A stretch of 64,000 nucleotides of DNA. Source: Brachypterus glaber. Lineage: Eukaryota > Arthropoda > Insecta > Coleoptera > Kateretidae. Positions 21,301 to 36,300 of the stretch are shown here, one piece after another (the stretch's first letter is position 1; every line of letters starts with the position of its first letter). The translations under genes and the position numbers were made by a program. Under the pieces are notes generated by a model. It was not told the origin of the DNA. It did not search any database and worked only from the letters and a program-made list of their open reading frames with translations. The stretch covers positions 98,618,893 to 98,682,892 of the forward strand of contig OY294044.1 of NCBI GenBank assembly GCA_958510825.1, written 5' to 3'.

Positions 21301-24300
21301 GCAAATGAAAATCTTAAGTTAATATACCGTAAACGACATGCTGAATGTTGCAAAAAATACCGAACAAAAATGAAACAAAACATGTTGTCCTCGACAGATT
21401 TGTTAGAGTTAAAAAGAAAACAGGAACGAGAAAGAAAAAGAAAATACCGTGCAAAAAAAGATGCTCAAAGGTTGGATAAAAAAGAGAATAGTGCCTATAA
21501 GACCCCTCAAACCATTGGGAAAGATTTGAAAAAAATTAAGAATGTCCTTCCAGAACAAAAAGAGAAGAAAATAGAGATCATGAGAAGGGTTTTAAAAACG
21601 ATTGATAAGAATTTAACCATAAGTTTCGATATTGGTCAAAATAATCCCGAGTTTACGTCTATCACAACAAATAATAAGTATAACCAGCTGAATACGGAAA
21701 CAATAAGGAAAGTTGAGATTTTTTTTTGTAGAGAAGATATAAGCAGAGTTTCGCCAAACGTTAGGGATAAAATAAAAATAAAATCTGAAAATGGAACAGA
21801 GCACGTACAAAAAAGACATATGATGTATACAGTTTCAGAAGCTTTTAGCATTTTTAAAGAAGAAAATCCCGAGGAAAAAATAAAAATTAGTAAATTTTAT
21901 GAACTAAGACCTCAATTTGTCATGGTTTTATCAGATATGCCTCATGACGTATGTGTCTGCAGGTATCATGCCAATGTATCTTATTTAATTGATATATTGC
22001 ACAAAAATGTAAAGTTCCCAAAAACACACAGAGAGCTTCTTCAAGAAATCGCTTGCAACTTAGACAGTAAAGATTGTATGATGGGGATTTGTCAGAATTG
22101 TAAAAACATTGACCTAAAATATTCAGTTCTACCTCTGAAATATGACGAGTCTCTAGAATTAACTTTTAAACAGTGGGCAACTATCAACGGAAAAGTAGAA
22201 ATAATAAGTATTGAAAAGTCCATTGAAATGATTATTTCCACCCTAGAAAATCAACTGCCTTTTTTCAAAAAACACTCATTTATCAAAAACAGCCAACAAA
22301 AGTATTTTGATTTAAAAAGAAGTACCGTTGGCGAGAAAGAAATCATATTGCAAATGGACTTTGCGGAAAACTTTTCAATTACGGCACAAGATGAAATTCA
22401 AAGTGCGCATTGGTCGCATAGCCAAGTAACAATCTATACTGCCGTTGCTTGGGGTCCAAACAAAATACTTTCTTTTGCTATCGTCTCTGACTATCTTTCA
22501 CATGATAAATACGCCGTCAATGTTTTTTTAAAAAAAATCATAGAATTTCTGAAACTTGAAGTATTAAATTTTGAACAATTATGCGTGTTTAGCGACGGAT
22601 GCGCCGCGCAGTTTAAAAATCGTTATACGCTGTCTTCGTTGTGCTTATTACCAGCAGAAATGAACTTAAGAGCAATGGAATGGAATTTCTTCGCGTCATC
22701 ACACGGAAAGGGTTCTGTGGATGGTATAGGAGCCACAGTAAAGAGAAAGGTATTTATAAAAATTTATAATTACACTATTAGTTTGAACTTTTAGCTTATG
22801 CAATCTTTTTATCTAAAACTACGTTTTCAAGGAATAAAATATGCATATTATGTCTTCTGAGAGTATCTAGTGGTACTTGTAACACTTCATATTTTAGGTC
22901 TGGATGGAAATAAAAAGTCGAAAGTCTTTAATTAGTAATGCGAAAGACTTTTACCAATGTGCTCAGAAACTGGATAAGATAAACGTCATTTATGTAGAAA
23001 CAGAAGAGATTGAAGCAGCAAAAAAAACTTTAAATGATAAATGGAACTTGGTAAACGCAATTCCCAACATAACAAGCTGCCACAACTTTCGATTTTTGGA
23101 TAATTATCATGTAGGAGTTAAAAATGTATTTAATTCAAACGAATCAAGCGTTGTTTTGTGTTTTCCTATGTAATTCCTTAGTGTTAATTATTTATTGTTA
23201 AAGTTATAGTTAAAATAAATATTATAGTTATAGTTAAAATAAATATTTGTTTACTGAAATTGCATTGTCCCGCGAGTAATGTCCCGCGAGTAATCACTAA
23301 ATTGGTTATATACAGAATTTCAAGCATTTTGACAACTTAGTTATGGCCTAATAAATTTCAACTAAGAATAAGTAAGTTTATAGTAATAATCATTTTTTTA
23401 AATATCTATAAAATTTAGAGAAAAAAGATAATTAAAACCTGGGTATATTTTTTGAAAATTTAAATGTCCCGCGAGTAAGCATAGATTTTTCAAAAACTTT
23501 ATTTATTAGGTTCTGCTTTTTTTTTTAAATGAGCAAGTACTAATAGCAGAGAAACCATTGCCATACTAGAATATCAATAAATCACATAAGATTTACTGTG
23601 CCTATGGTAAAAATTGATACTTTTAAAATTGATGTTTTTCTAATTGTCCCGCGAGTCATCATGGAATTGTCCCCCCCTAGGGTCCAATTTACCCCATGGT
23701 GTAGTTTATTAAACTTACCTTATATAAAGCGTACTTCTCCGAAGCTATAATATCAGCCAATTGTACACATTCTTCATGAAGCTCGCTTTCGTACAAAACA
23801 GAGTATAGCAACAGGACGATTTCGGGAATACATTTCGATCTATAACAATAATTATTATTATTTATCCACCCTGTAAAAACTTTCTGGTTAATTCTTATTC
23901 AGACCTTATAAGATCTTATAAGATTATACAAGACCAATAGGAAGATTAAATACGAAAATATACTTAACTTCTAATGGATACGTTTAATAAGAAAATACTA
24001 ATGTGGATGATTTATTAAGCAAATTGGTATAAATTTAAATAGCAGGTTTTAAAGAGAAAATTCTCATGAAGTACTAATAAGATATAAACAGAATGTTCAT
24101 TTTAACTTAATTTCAGAGTTTTAAGGCAAAAATTTAGAATGTAAAAGATTTAATGAGAAAAGTGATATTAAATTTAGATACCAGGTTTAAAAAGAAAATT
24201 GTAATGCAGTCCCAATACGATTTAAACAGCAGATTCATATTAACTAAATTACTGTTTTAAGACGAAAATTCCTATGGTATAGGTGGCGCCACATGTTATT

Positions 24301-27300
24301 TCCTACCACTAACAAAACTTATTAAATGGATAAAGTCACTTTCTTGGAATACTGTCGTTATAACTTACTAGTCAGCTAATTCGATACACATTATCGGATT
24401 GGTATGAATCAAGATATCTGGAGGCTTCCGGTTTCTTCACTTCCGGTGTCATCAAATTGTTGAATATGGATTCATTGGTAAGAAATTTCGTTCAAAATCT
24501 TATTAAAACTTTTTAAGATTAAACACTTGTTTATTAAAATTTTCTTGAGAAAATTTTAATAAGAATTAAAATTAAATTTCTTTTCCAAAACCTGGTTCAT
24601 TCTTGTAAAAACCTGCGTCATTGTATTAAAACTTTTTAAGATTAAACAAGAATTTTAATAAGAATTAAAATGAAATTTCTTTTCCAAAACCTGGTTCATT
24701 CTTATAAAAATCTGCTTCATTGGTAAAAAACTTCGTTAATAATCTTATTAAAATTTCTATAAAGTTTTAATAAGATCAAATACGAAAATTTTGATAAGAA
24801 TTAACCAGAACGTTTTTACAGGGCATCCACAAGAAACTAACATACAGTTTACGGAGAGACACCTCTATAGATCTAATTAATAGCTTTAATATTGCTAATT
24901 AAATTAGATTTTTTTTGATAATTTCTTAATTTATTACATTTTAATTTGTTCTTTTTTAATTTGCATGACGTAAATCACAGTTAAAGTTGTGTGATTTTTT
25001 TTACTATTTTTTAATTTAATTTAAATTTTACATTAATTTTTTTACATTTACATACCTAAGGTAGTCTGAATCTCGAGCGCCCTCTAGCCAGCCCTCCGGG
25101 AACAATAGTACGTTGTATAGGTTGGTTTTTGCCGTTTTGGCTAGGTGGGATGTGGTCAGTTTCCAGCGTTGGATTTCTGCTTGGTATTGAGATACTCTGA
25201 AAATTTTTAAAATTTTTCCAGTCAGAATTTTCGGTATTTATCGATTTTTCCAGTGGTATATTAATGCATAGTAGGGTCACTTCATCTGGGTTTACTTTGT
25301 TCTTTTGTACTTGGTCTGTTTTTGCTATAGTTTTCGGAGAAAAGCTAAGTCCAAAAAAACGAAAACGAACGACAAAGAACGAAAGAACAAACCAAGACTA
25401 AGATGAAGTGACCCTACTTAGGAAATATCCCTAATGCACAGATGGGGTCTTTCCTTCTTTTTTTTACAATAAAAAGATATGACACTAAATTTTTGTGAAT
25501 TTCAAAGGTTTTATAAGAAATTTTTGACATAATACTCAAGTATACTAAAAGCCATATTACACCGGCGGTGGCATATCGATGCAAATTTTTGTCGATGTAC
25601 CAAACCATATTTCAACATAATCAAGCAAAAATCTAACAGAAAATATGCAGATAATTAGCAAATACGTGGAAAATGCCAGCATGTGGAAGTTTCACAAAGT
25701 TTTAAAAATTTTATAGAACCACTGTAAGTAAATGATAATAAAGCCTTTTATGTAATATTTATCTTGCCTGTTCTTTAATTAATAGAGTATAATAAACTTA
25801 AAACGGCTAATTAAGTTAATATTTACGTAAGTAAAAAATAACCTTAATATACGTCAAAAATTCTGTCATAAAATTAGATTTTAAAAGGCGTTTTTCTCCG
25901 AAACTGGTCATTTAATTTGGCTGCAATTTTCCTAATTTAATGTTTACCCCCGAAATTACAAAATATCAAAATTTGAGGGAGTTTGACTGAGGCCCAGGAA
26001 CCCCCCTATATGTGTGCCAGGTTCTTTGCCACAATTTTAATGTTGATTTCCTACCGAACTGCTCATCTGATTTTTATAAATTTTTTTGAACCGTAAGTTG
26101 ACTATTAACGATGCTATGGTAAAAATTTTTATTCTGATTTCAATTTGAGGATATACAGGGTGAAAAAGTAAGATGTTTTTTCCCCAAATTTGTGAATCAG
26201 CAATAACAGCGGATGTAAATTAGAATCATACTGTAGTCCTATGTTTTATGAACATTTTGTTTTTTTTATTATTTTAAAAATTATCCAAAACTATAAATTA
26301 CATAACTAATAATTAAAATATACATTACGTATATGAAAAAAATTACATGATTAATATGGTAAAATATCGTTATTAATATGGTAAAATATTACATTACTAA
26401 TATACTATAATATTACATGTCGGATGGTAAATTTTCAGTATTCCTAAGGGCATTAAATAACCAATGCCGGTGATGGTAATTTACACGATTTTTATTTACA
26501 GTGTAGAACATATGATTTTCACGCAAGATTTATAGTAATTTTCCTGGAAAAAATTACCAAAGCGGGCGAATAGATAATTTATGTCGTTTTTTGACTATTT
26601 GTTTTTTTTTTTTTCGTTTTTGATTGTTTTGTTTTTTGTGTTTTATTTGCTGTAAAAGCAAATGCTAGGTTAAGTTCGATTGTGTTTTGAATTGGATTTA
26701 ATTGAATCCTGTGTTTTATTCGCTATAAAAGCAATTTCTGGGTTAGGTTCAGGGGTGTTCCCATGAAGGGGGAGTAGGGCTCGACTTGGGAAAATTCACT
26801 GTTAAGTAAAACTGAGTAAACTGAGTGATAGATTGATAGAATAGTTGGGAAAATTGAGGGGTGTCGTTTTTTCTCTAGTTGGGAAAATTGGAGTACAGTT
26901 GGAAAAATCCACTTGAATTGGTAAAATTGAGTAAATTGAGTGGTAGATTTCGGAAATTGGCAGAATAGATGGTAAAATTGAAAGGTATAGTTGGGAAATT
27001 GGTCAGTAGGGGTAAAGCTTTTTTCTTTAGTTGGTAAAATTGAGGTACAGTTGGGAAAATGAGGGTAGTACGTACCTATTAGCGATGCGTGCTTGGTTAA
27101 TTTCTGTACTCTCGAGTGTCTAAGTAGTGAATATGTGATTGGTCGCGGGTATCACTTGATTAGAAAAACCGCTGGTATTTAAGAGTTCATATAAGCAACG
27201 TTGCCACACTTATATTTTTTACTATACGTTGCGACATATACTATTAAAATATACATTTCCCCTTTACCTGTGCTGATGTGCTACTTTTTCCGGAAACTGC

Positions 27301-30300
27301 GCAGTTTCTGGCAAATCTTTCGGTGGAACAGGCTTTCCCTTACACTGCTTAAACCATTCGTTAAACGACTCATGCGCCTTCAAGTAGGCGTCGTAACTCA
27401 AATGTTCTTTTATTTTGAGGTTAAGTTCTTCATTGCCATGGCCATCTTTGAGGATATTTTGTACAATGTTGGAAGGTAGTTTGTTGAACGCGATTTGAGC
27501 GGCATCTAGTTTTCCGAAAGTAAGAAACGAGAATATCATTGCGTTGCATTGAATCAGGGCTTCCGTCGCTTGGTTTTCGTAGAACAACACCCAATCCAGG
27601 GCTGAGATTTTGAACTTGTCTAGGTCTGATATTTTGTGCTAGAAAAAAACAGTAAGTGCCAGTATTCTGTAAGAAAACCTAAACTTACACTATGAAAAAT
27701 CCACATACAAATTTTCGGTAGTCTCACAAACTTCAAAAAATATCTCGGTAATAGAAAGGAGGATATCGGGTTTTGCGCCACATGTCGTCGTTCATAAGAT
27801 TTTGCACACACGGGTCTTTAAAAAAGACATTATTTTCAAAAATTTTAACTCCCAAACCATTCCGAAACACCTTCAAAATAGCTCCCGAATAGGTGAATTT
27901 TGGTGACATTTGATGACTTTTTCAAAAAGAAAAAAACAAACTGACAACAGGGCTTACATTATTAAGTAAATCACCTAATCATTTTTGACATCACAAATAA
28001 CTTTTTCGTTTGTAAGTAAATTGTTAAAATAAAATAATTTTATAGAAATATAATCTGATTTAAAGAATTTATTATGTATTATACTACATATGTACAGTAT
28101 ACAAGATAAAACAGTTATTTAATAAGGAATAAATTCACTGACCGAATAAAATAGATCAAAATAGATCACAGATTATAAAGAAAATGCATGGAATGATTGT
28201 ATATAACACTGATCTATTCTTTTTCTGAGAGAACAATTATAATGGAATGGTTTGGAATAGATTTGTTGCACTAAAAATTATTTGTAATATTATCAGTGTA
28301 GTATTTATATCATACATTGTATAAATCTCTGTAGGTCCTGAACAACTTTAAATAAATAAAATATTCTCCGCCCGTAGACTTTAAGGTTAGTGACGTGGCG
28401 GTTAGCATCTAATTATTGCTGTTATTGGTGTTTATTTAGTTTTAATATGGGTTTAAAAGTTAAACTTGATTTGAATTCAACGTTTTTTTCATGAAAAAAT
28501 TAGAAACAAAATTCATGAATATGAGAATTCCTTAAGGAAAATTATGTAGTGTATAGGCGCGATTCGATGCTCTTATCTTCTTTAGATAAAACGTTTTCTC
28601 TCAGATTGGGCAAAGCAAATTAAAACTTAGTATTACAAATTTTATATAGTTGTTCTAATATATTATGCAATCTGGAAATGTGTGAAAAGAAGAAGAAACT
28701 GTACAATAACATTTGTTAATCACCAATCAATGCAATGTTCGGACGGCAAATCTCCCTTAAACTAAGATTTTGTATCCCCTTTAAATTAATTTATAGCTTC
28801 AAGTTTGTATAGGTTATATTACTGTTGTTCCAGATATATTACATAAAAACTCTTTTTATTAATGTACCCATCGCATCCAAAACACTTTATTGGTGCCATT
28901 TTATCAAAAAATTTACTTGACAATTCACATTCAAGTCATTCAAGCTTGACTTAAGTCATGTCAGAAAAGCTTGACTAGTTGACTTTGTCTCGTAATAAAA
29001 AGCAATATTGCCAAGATGTACATTTTTAGTTAATTTTATTAAAATATTTTTTTAACAATTACTACTAAATAAACAGTTTAAATTGATTAATTCTTCATTT
29101 CTTATCATTTTAAACATAAAAACAAACACTTTTAATGTGGCCCAAAATACCCCCCAAAACGATATCCTCCTTTTATTGAAAAGCTCAAAAATCTTACATT
29201 TTTTTATATCGTAAAGGTATTTTACTTTCATTAGGAATGTAGAATGTAGAATAATGAAAACATATATTATTTTAAGTTTCTCAACTTTTATAAATATATA
29301 AATATATAAAAGCCAATTACCGTACAAAAATATATATCTCTGCAGGTCGGCCTGTCCGAGAAAAATAGTCACTACAATAGGAGAACGCTTTGAGCCAAAG
29401 ATAGATACTTTTTCTGACATTTGTTTTTTTTTGTTTTTATAATTTTTTGTCAGTAAAATTTACCATAAGTAGTACATTAAAACAGAGCAATACTAAAGTA
29501 GTAACTACTTTAGTATTGTTTAGCTGGCAGCAGTGGAAAAAACACCTTAAGAAAAAAGCACGGAAAAACAATATTTTTTCCACTTAGAGAGACCAGAAAA
29601 GTCAGAAAAGGAGACTTTCTAATAATTAATTTTTAATGTTTTACAATACTTTTATCAAATTGGAAACAGAAAGCGAATCCGATATTACAAAAATCCAACC
29701 TGGAGATACTGAATACTGAAGATAAATATTGTAAATCCGCTCCCAGGAGGAGTAATATTTAACGTTTTTTAGAATATTTTTCAAAATTAGTTTATTAAAT
29801 TGGTTCATTAAAAGTCGATAAAATAGAATTTATTGTTAATAATCCCCCCATATACATTGCAAAGGAGGGTATCGCATTTTGGGCTAAATTGCCTGCAACG
29901 ATAAGACTTTACATGCTTATAGATACATAAAAAATAAATACTTAGCCAAAATTTCAGCCCTTTTTACATCTCAGAACATACTTTAATTAATTATTTTAAT
30001 TAAGAATTTTGAAATATGTCAATGTACGATTTGGCAACATTGCACTAAACTTCAAGTGTCTTTATTTATTTATTTTAGTATCATACAGAGTCATGGAGAG
30101 ACCCAAATAAGCGTCTGGCTTGTGCTAGGGGCCCTCCAATAATTTTACAAAAAAAAATGTCCAAAAATTCTCACAAAAAGTACATTCCCGCTCTTTTATA
30201 AAATCAATCCAAACTAATCATCTCAAAACGTTGATGAGGAACGATTCAGCGATATATGTCAATCGAAACTCATCATATCGTTCAGTAGTGATTTGACAGC

Positions 30301-33300
30301 AAAAATAATCAAAAGTCATCAAAAGTTTTGATAGCAAACTGCTGAACGGCTAATATATATCACTTGTCCAAACCACCATTTAAGGTTAGAAATACGCACA
30401 AAAAGTACATTCCCGCGCTTTTTTAATCAATCAAAAGTAATCATGTCAAAACGTTGATGAGGAATGATTGCCGCGACATCTGTCAATCGAAACTCATCAT
30501 GGCGTTCAGTAGTGATTGACAGCTTCCGATGAGTTTCGATGAGTTTTGCTGTTTCCATTGAACGCAGCCATTAACTACTACAGTGGGGCCAAAGAAAAGG
30601 TTCTGTGTTGTGTTCACTGCTCTGGACTATAATATTTAAATATTTTGTTGTGTTTTATTAGTTTTTACGGATTCAATATACTGTAATTCAATGTGTAATT
30701 AGGCTGGACCTATGTGACTAGTTTCTTAAGTTTCAATACGATTATGGAGTTATTTTTGAGGTATTTATACTATAATAACGTTTGTAAGCAAACCAGAAGT
30801 TTCTACGATAACCCAAAGCATGAACTTCCATGGGACAGTGTTACCCAAGTAATTTAATGTGGCTTTCAACATGTTAAATTACTCTATTTCCATGATATGA
30901 TTCAAAACTAGATTATGAAAAAGTTACACATAGACTTTTAACTTTTAATATTAATTAAATATACTTATTTAAAAATAAATATATTTAATTAAAATTGTGT
31001 TGTGTTTTTATTATACATTCTACCTAAATGTATTTATGTTGGTTTTTAGATAAACAAAAAATATTGCTTTTTTTCAATATGATATGAAAAGTCATATTTA
31101 GCGCAAGAATAATGCGATGTTGTCGGGTTTACGATAACAAATAATTCCCGAGTTTTTAATTTGTTTTTTCATTTTGTTCTTTATTAACAAACAACACAGT
31201 TATTTATCATTTCTTTTTATCATTTTGCAATTTTTTGAACAAAAGCATATTTTTCTTATTTAGCCCAAAACTCCTATTTAAAACGATACCCTTCTTTAAC
31301 GCAAGAATATTACAAAAAGGCAGAAAAATATAAAAAGATTCAGAGCACAAGTTGATATTCAGAATTTTACTCTTACCTGTAGATTCCCAGACTCAACGGT
31401 CTCGTACGGCATATTCCTAATATTTTCAACGATTTGTTTAGTAATGGCAAAAATATCCAAATTACTATCCTCCGCATATAAAAGCGCGGATTTTCGTTCT
31501 TCCTGTTCCACAATTTTCTCCAGGTATTTCGTGTACAAGAAGACTTGATGCGAATGGCTTAACTTACTAACGTAAAAAGCTACCAACTGTGTCTCTTTCA
31601 TTTCCATTAGCCTTTGGATATAACTAAGGAAAAAAATATGGTTAACTTTATGATTATTTATTTTGGACGAATTGTCGTTTTGATGCCGTTCAAAAGAGGG
31701 CACTTAGTTACACCATGTACAAAAAACAGGCAACTCTAACCTTTTCCCAAATGTAACTTTTTCTATGATGCTAGTTAAAAAGCTGCTAACTCCGCCACTT
31801 CCACCAATTATTGCAAAGGTTTTTATTTTTAAAATGATTGCTTTTTGATGTCAAAGAAAATATTTTGTACTTTCATTTTCTAGAATAAAAACCTTTGCAA
31901 TAATTACTTTATTTAAAAAAAAAAACTTTTCCTTAAACCTGCCCCAACTTCTTGATGGAGATTTGTCTCGAAGGTAGAAAACCTGCCATCTCCTTTTTAA
32001 TTCAATACAAATCAAGCCCAAATTAATTTTTTTATAGTTGACAGTTGTTAAAACCTCCAAAATACGCTAATAAAGAAACGGGATTTTTCATTTTGTTATA
32101 CAATAATTATAGAAATTATAAGTTTTTTTTCGTCTCCTGTAAGGTTTGGTCAAAAGGAGTTAGCGGGTTAACACTTTAAGCCGACGATATGATACATATA
32201 AGGGGACTTTTTTTTACATTGTAGTCATAAATAACACGTATATGTATCATTAGGGTGGACCTTATTTTTTTTATTGTTTTAAAATTTTCATTCTCGTGTA
32301 CCTGGAACATCCTGAAAACATGAAGGTGATCAAACTTCTTTAAGGGTCCCAGTTGGACCCCTAAAATCGTGAAATTACGCAAAAATCGTACAAAATCGTT
32401 ATAAATGGGCTGTACTTTTTGTATCAGTGGAAAATTTAAAAGGCTTGAAATCTTCATTTGTTCGTTTTGAGTGTACAAAATTATGTGCCAAACTTAAAAA
32501 TGATTGAAAGATTATATTAGGTGCCGAAAATCCGACAAAGTTTCCCCTAAAATACTAAATTTGACAAATTTCCACCATAAATGCGTTTCTCAGCTAAAAA
32601 AGCATTTAAAAAAATATATCAATCTGGACCTAACTTAATTTTATTTAATGTATTATAATAATATAAAATAATTTAACAGAAACAAAATGAGCTAAGCGCC
32701 AAAAAAGAGCACCCAAAAAGGCCTTTTTTTTGTACTAATGTGCAATAAGTAAAATTAAGTTAAGTCCAGATTGAAATATGTTTTAAATGCTTTTTTAAAG
32801 TTTTTTATATTTATGGTGGAAATTGCTCAAATTTAGTGTTTTAGGGGCAACTACGAAACCGCGGTCACATTAATTGTTTTTGACAATAAAAAATAAACGT
32901 GAAGTTGATTATAAGCTTTTTAATTTTATTTAATAATAAACTACTTCACTATAAGAATTTCAGACGTTAGAACTATGGATGAATTTTCAAACTGGATAAA
33001 AACCAAAAGGAAACCACGTTTTAATAAAAATATGTTTTTTATGAATTTATTAATATAAACTTACGCTTCGAGTACTCTTTCTATGCTTTCCCTGTTGTAT
33101 CCTGGGCCGACCTGATCCAAAAACAACACCAAATGTGCAGAAAATCTCAAAAATTGCGTCGAAAATGATGGCTCCGAGACCCAGTCTTCGAGTTCGTTCA
33201 ATAATTTTGGGATTTCGTCCAAAATTATTAACTTTTGTATTATGTGCTCGACTTTTTGAGATTCTTCTTTGACTGTCGTATTTTTTGAAGATTCCAAACA

Positions 33301-36300
33301 ATTAAAAACGTCATCCAGGGACATTCTAAAAACATTACAGTGGTTAACATTTAATTTTTTAAACTTTATATATTTGAGGGGGGACATACCTTCACTTTTA
33401 TATTTAAATGAACAAATAGTTTAGATGTTCTTAGGGGAATACTTTAAATACTTTTGCAATATTTTAAAAATAATAAGGAGCGTTCCGTAATGCTACATCA
33501 GTCCTCCTTCCCCTCATAACGCGTGGGAAAGCTAAACAATACCTCCTAAGTACGTTACGTATTTTAAGTATGGCCCCTTATAAAACGGATCCTAGAAAAT
33601 TATATCTATCAACAAATTCAACTTTTTGATTTTTGGGGAATAGGGCTTTGGATCTGACTAAAATTGTTATCTAATTTTCTGTGACGTTTCGACGATGGAT
33701 TTTCGTCGTTTTCGAACAGAGAATTAATTATTAATTAATTATTAATATCAACAGATTCTTTGGCTCTAATAAAAAAACATTTATTACCAAATTTATTATT
33801 AAACCTCTTTATACACCCAAAAAACGTCGAATTTTTTTTTGGAAACAAAGTAGATGATTTTTTGGTATTATTGATTGCTAAATCCGAATCTACAGCAGAT
33901 TTGAGCCATTTTGTCTGATTAATTACTATAAAAATTACACTATAAAAATTATGAAAAATTTAGCATTTTTGAGCACAGTTTGCTCGACAACCTGACGTGA
34001 TGGAGAAATTCTTTGTCTAGATTTAGATTTTGCGGCCCAAAATCTATACGAAATATAGCACATTCCAGTTGATTTTTTTGTGGGGTTGTGCTAAAAGATC
34101 ACTATAATAGGGATAGCTAATTATTAGCTTCACAGAATTTTTTTTAGAAATCTTAAGCAATTTCCAAATAAAGTCGTATTAATGGTGCTGCTCACTTGCA
34201 AAACAACTTTACACTAAGATATTACAAAACGCTTTGACACAGACTTGAAATTTGGTCCAAAGTTTTTTCCCCCGATGAAAATCTTTGGTCCCTGTGTCAA
34301 AGCGTTCTTGAAATATCGTAGTTTAAAGTTGTTTTGCAAGCGACCTCCACCCTTAATACGACTATATTTCTGAATTTTAAAAACAAATTAGTTTAGTTAG
34401 TAATAATTTTTATGTGTATGTGTAAAATAATATTGTATTTTATATTTAATGTTAACTAGGCCTAGGCACCAGTTTTTTGTACTGATTTTAGGTTATTAAT
34501 AAACACCTTTAAAAAAAAATAAAGTTTTAGTGACCCAGCTGTGCACAGGTAAAAGTTTAAAAAATTCTTAAATGCATGTTGTCTTGATTCTTCTAGTAAC
34601 AAAAATAAATGAATAATTAATATCCCAGTTTTTCAGGTATTATTAAAAAAAAGTAAATTTTTTGAAAAAAAAAAGAAAATCGCAAAACTTTAAGTAAATA
34701 ATAAAATTTTACAGGCTATCTAGGTCAGGGACCGCTGTATTAAAAAAGTGGTTCCAGGTATTTTACAGTCTTTCCAGGTCGGAGGAAACACTATATTAAA
34801 CAAGTATCGTATTTATTACCTTTGAGCCCAATATGATTCAGGCAACGCAACATAGGTGTCGTTGCGCACGCAGCAATCCCGAATTTCACTCTCCACTCGA
34901 ATATCAACAATGGACTTCATGTAAGCCCATAAATTGTCCTCCCAGGAGTTGGAAACTTGTAAAATGGGCTCCACACAGCCGCAAAACGCGGCCACAGATG
35001 CCCTTTCGTATGGATCTAAGCAGTCCTACAAAAAAATCACAAGTAAAAAGCGTTAATTTTCAGTTTTACTTTTTCGATTGAAAGCCATGCGATGGTCTAA
35101 TAAATTTAAAAAATAATAATTTTTTATGTTTCTCGAGTCGAGAACCTGGACATTTTTATACTAAAAGGTGATTTCCGCGACAAAAAAAAATAAAAAAAAT
35201 TAAAAAAATAAAATAAAGAAAAACAAATATCTCGACTTGCAGCAACTTACAGTTAATTTTGGTTCAAAACATTATTTGCGATCATTTTAAGGCTAAATAA
35301 AAAAAACTATCGATTTTAATAAAAACGACTTTCATTTAACAAAATAATATGTATTTCAATACTTGATACCTAATTTTAGAATTCTAAAATATAGAAGTAA
35401 AAAATTCGAGATATTAAAAAAAAAACGATAAAAATACGCCAAAAAGCTAAATCGCTAGGGAAATATTAAAATATGTTTTTAGAATATTTATCACTTTATT
35501 ACTCAGGATTGGTTTGTCCAAACCAAGGTGTCCTTCACTTCCAGGTCGCGCTACTGGCTTAGGTGCCAGACTTTCTAGTGGGCCATTCCATAACCAGCTA
35601 AGTTTAGAGTCACTTCATCTTAGTCTTACTTTGTTCTTTCGTTCTCTTTCGTTAGTTTTCGGTTTTTGGACTTAGCTTTTCTCCTTTCTTCTTAGGAAGA
35701 AAAAAAAACGAAAACCAGAGCAAAAACGGACCAAGTACAGATGAAGTGACCCTAGCTAAGTTAAAAATTTTGAAGCAAAATGTCACATTTGTCAAAAATA
35801 ATTGTGTGAAAATAAATCTGTTATGTAGTGAAGTTGAAAATTCGATCACTAATTTAGTGAAGTGGTATATAATTCGGTTATAGCCGAACAGAGATTATAA
35901 CTTTTATTATAACTTACTCAGTTAGGTTGGCCATACAATTTTCTATCATATTTAAAGTATACCCGAGCGGAGAATATACTTAATCACTTTATTCGGGAGC
36001 GGGTATTCTAGGAGACGGCGCTTTGGAAACAGATAAAACGATTTCTTCTTAACTTAAGAATAATATATTAAATAAATGTGAATAAATTCTTCAAAACATG
36101 AAAGATCAATTCTTACTTCTAAGTCCTATTTCTATGCAAAGCCCTCAAATTCTAATTTCCATTATATATTAGTTTTCCATTAAATACTTCTAAATTAAAA
36201 CATTCTATGTTTGAAATCCCAACTATTCGCAATCATTTTCAAATCCCAATTTATTTTCCACATTTTTCTTAGTGTATATTAAAACTGGTTCGTATAAGTC

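Larger units (their letters stand above)
29861..31297. mobile_element. Candidate TIR element B in Nup107 intron 7
   Basis: Starts AAAGGAGGGTATCG, then TTTTGGGCTAAAT. The right end is the inverse, with AAAGAAGGGTATCG and TTTTGGGCTAAAT separated by an extra block, the same asymmetry as element A. Length 1437 bp against 1419 bp for A. It contains a LINE tail fragment (30060-30145) and the duplication at 30170-30600. Confidence 0.45.

Noticed and set aside
27620..27811. 63-residue minus-strand frame next to Nup107 exon 8
   Set aside because: It lies upstream of the exon 8 acceptor, in the intron, and overlaps a TIR end.
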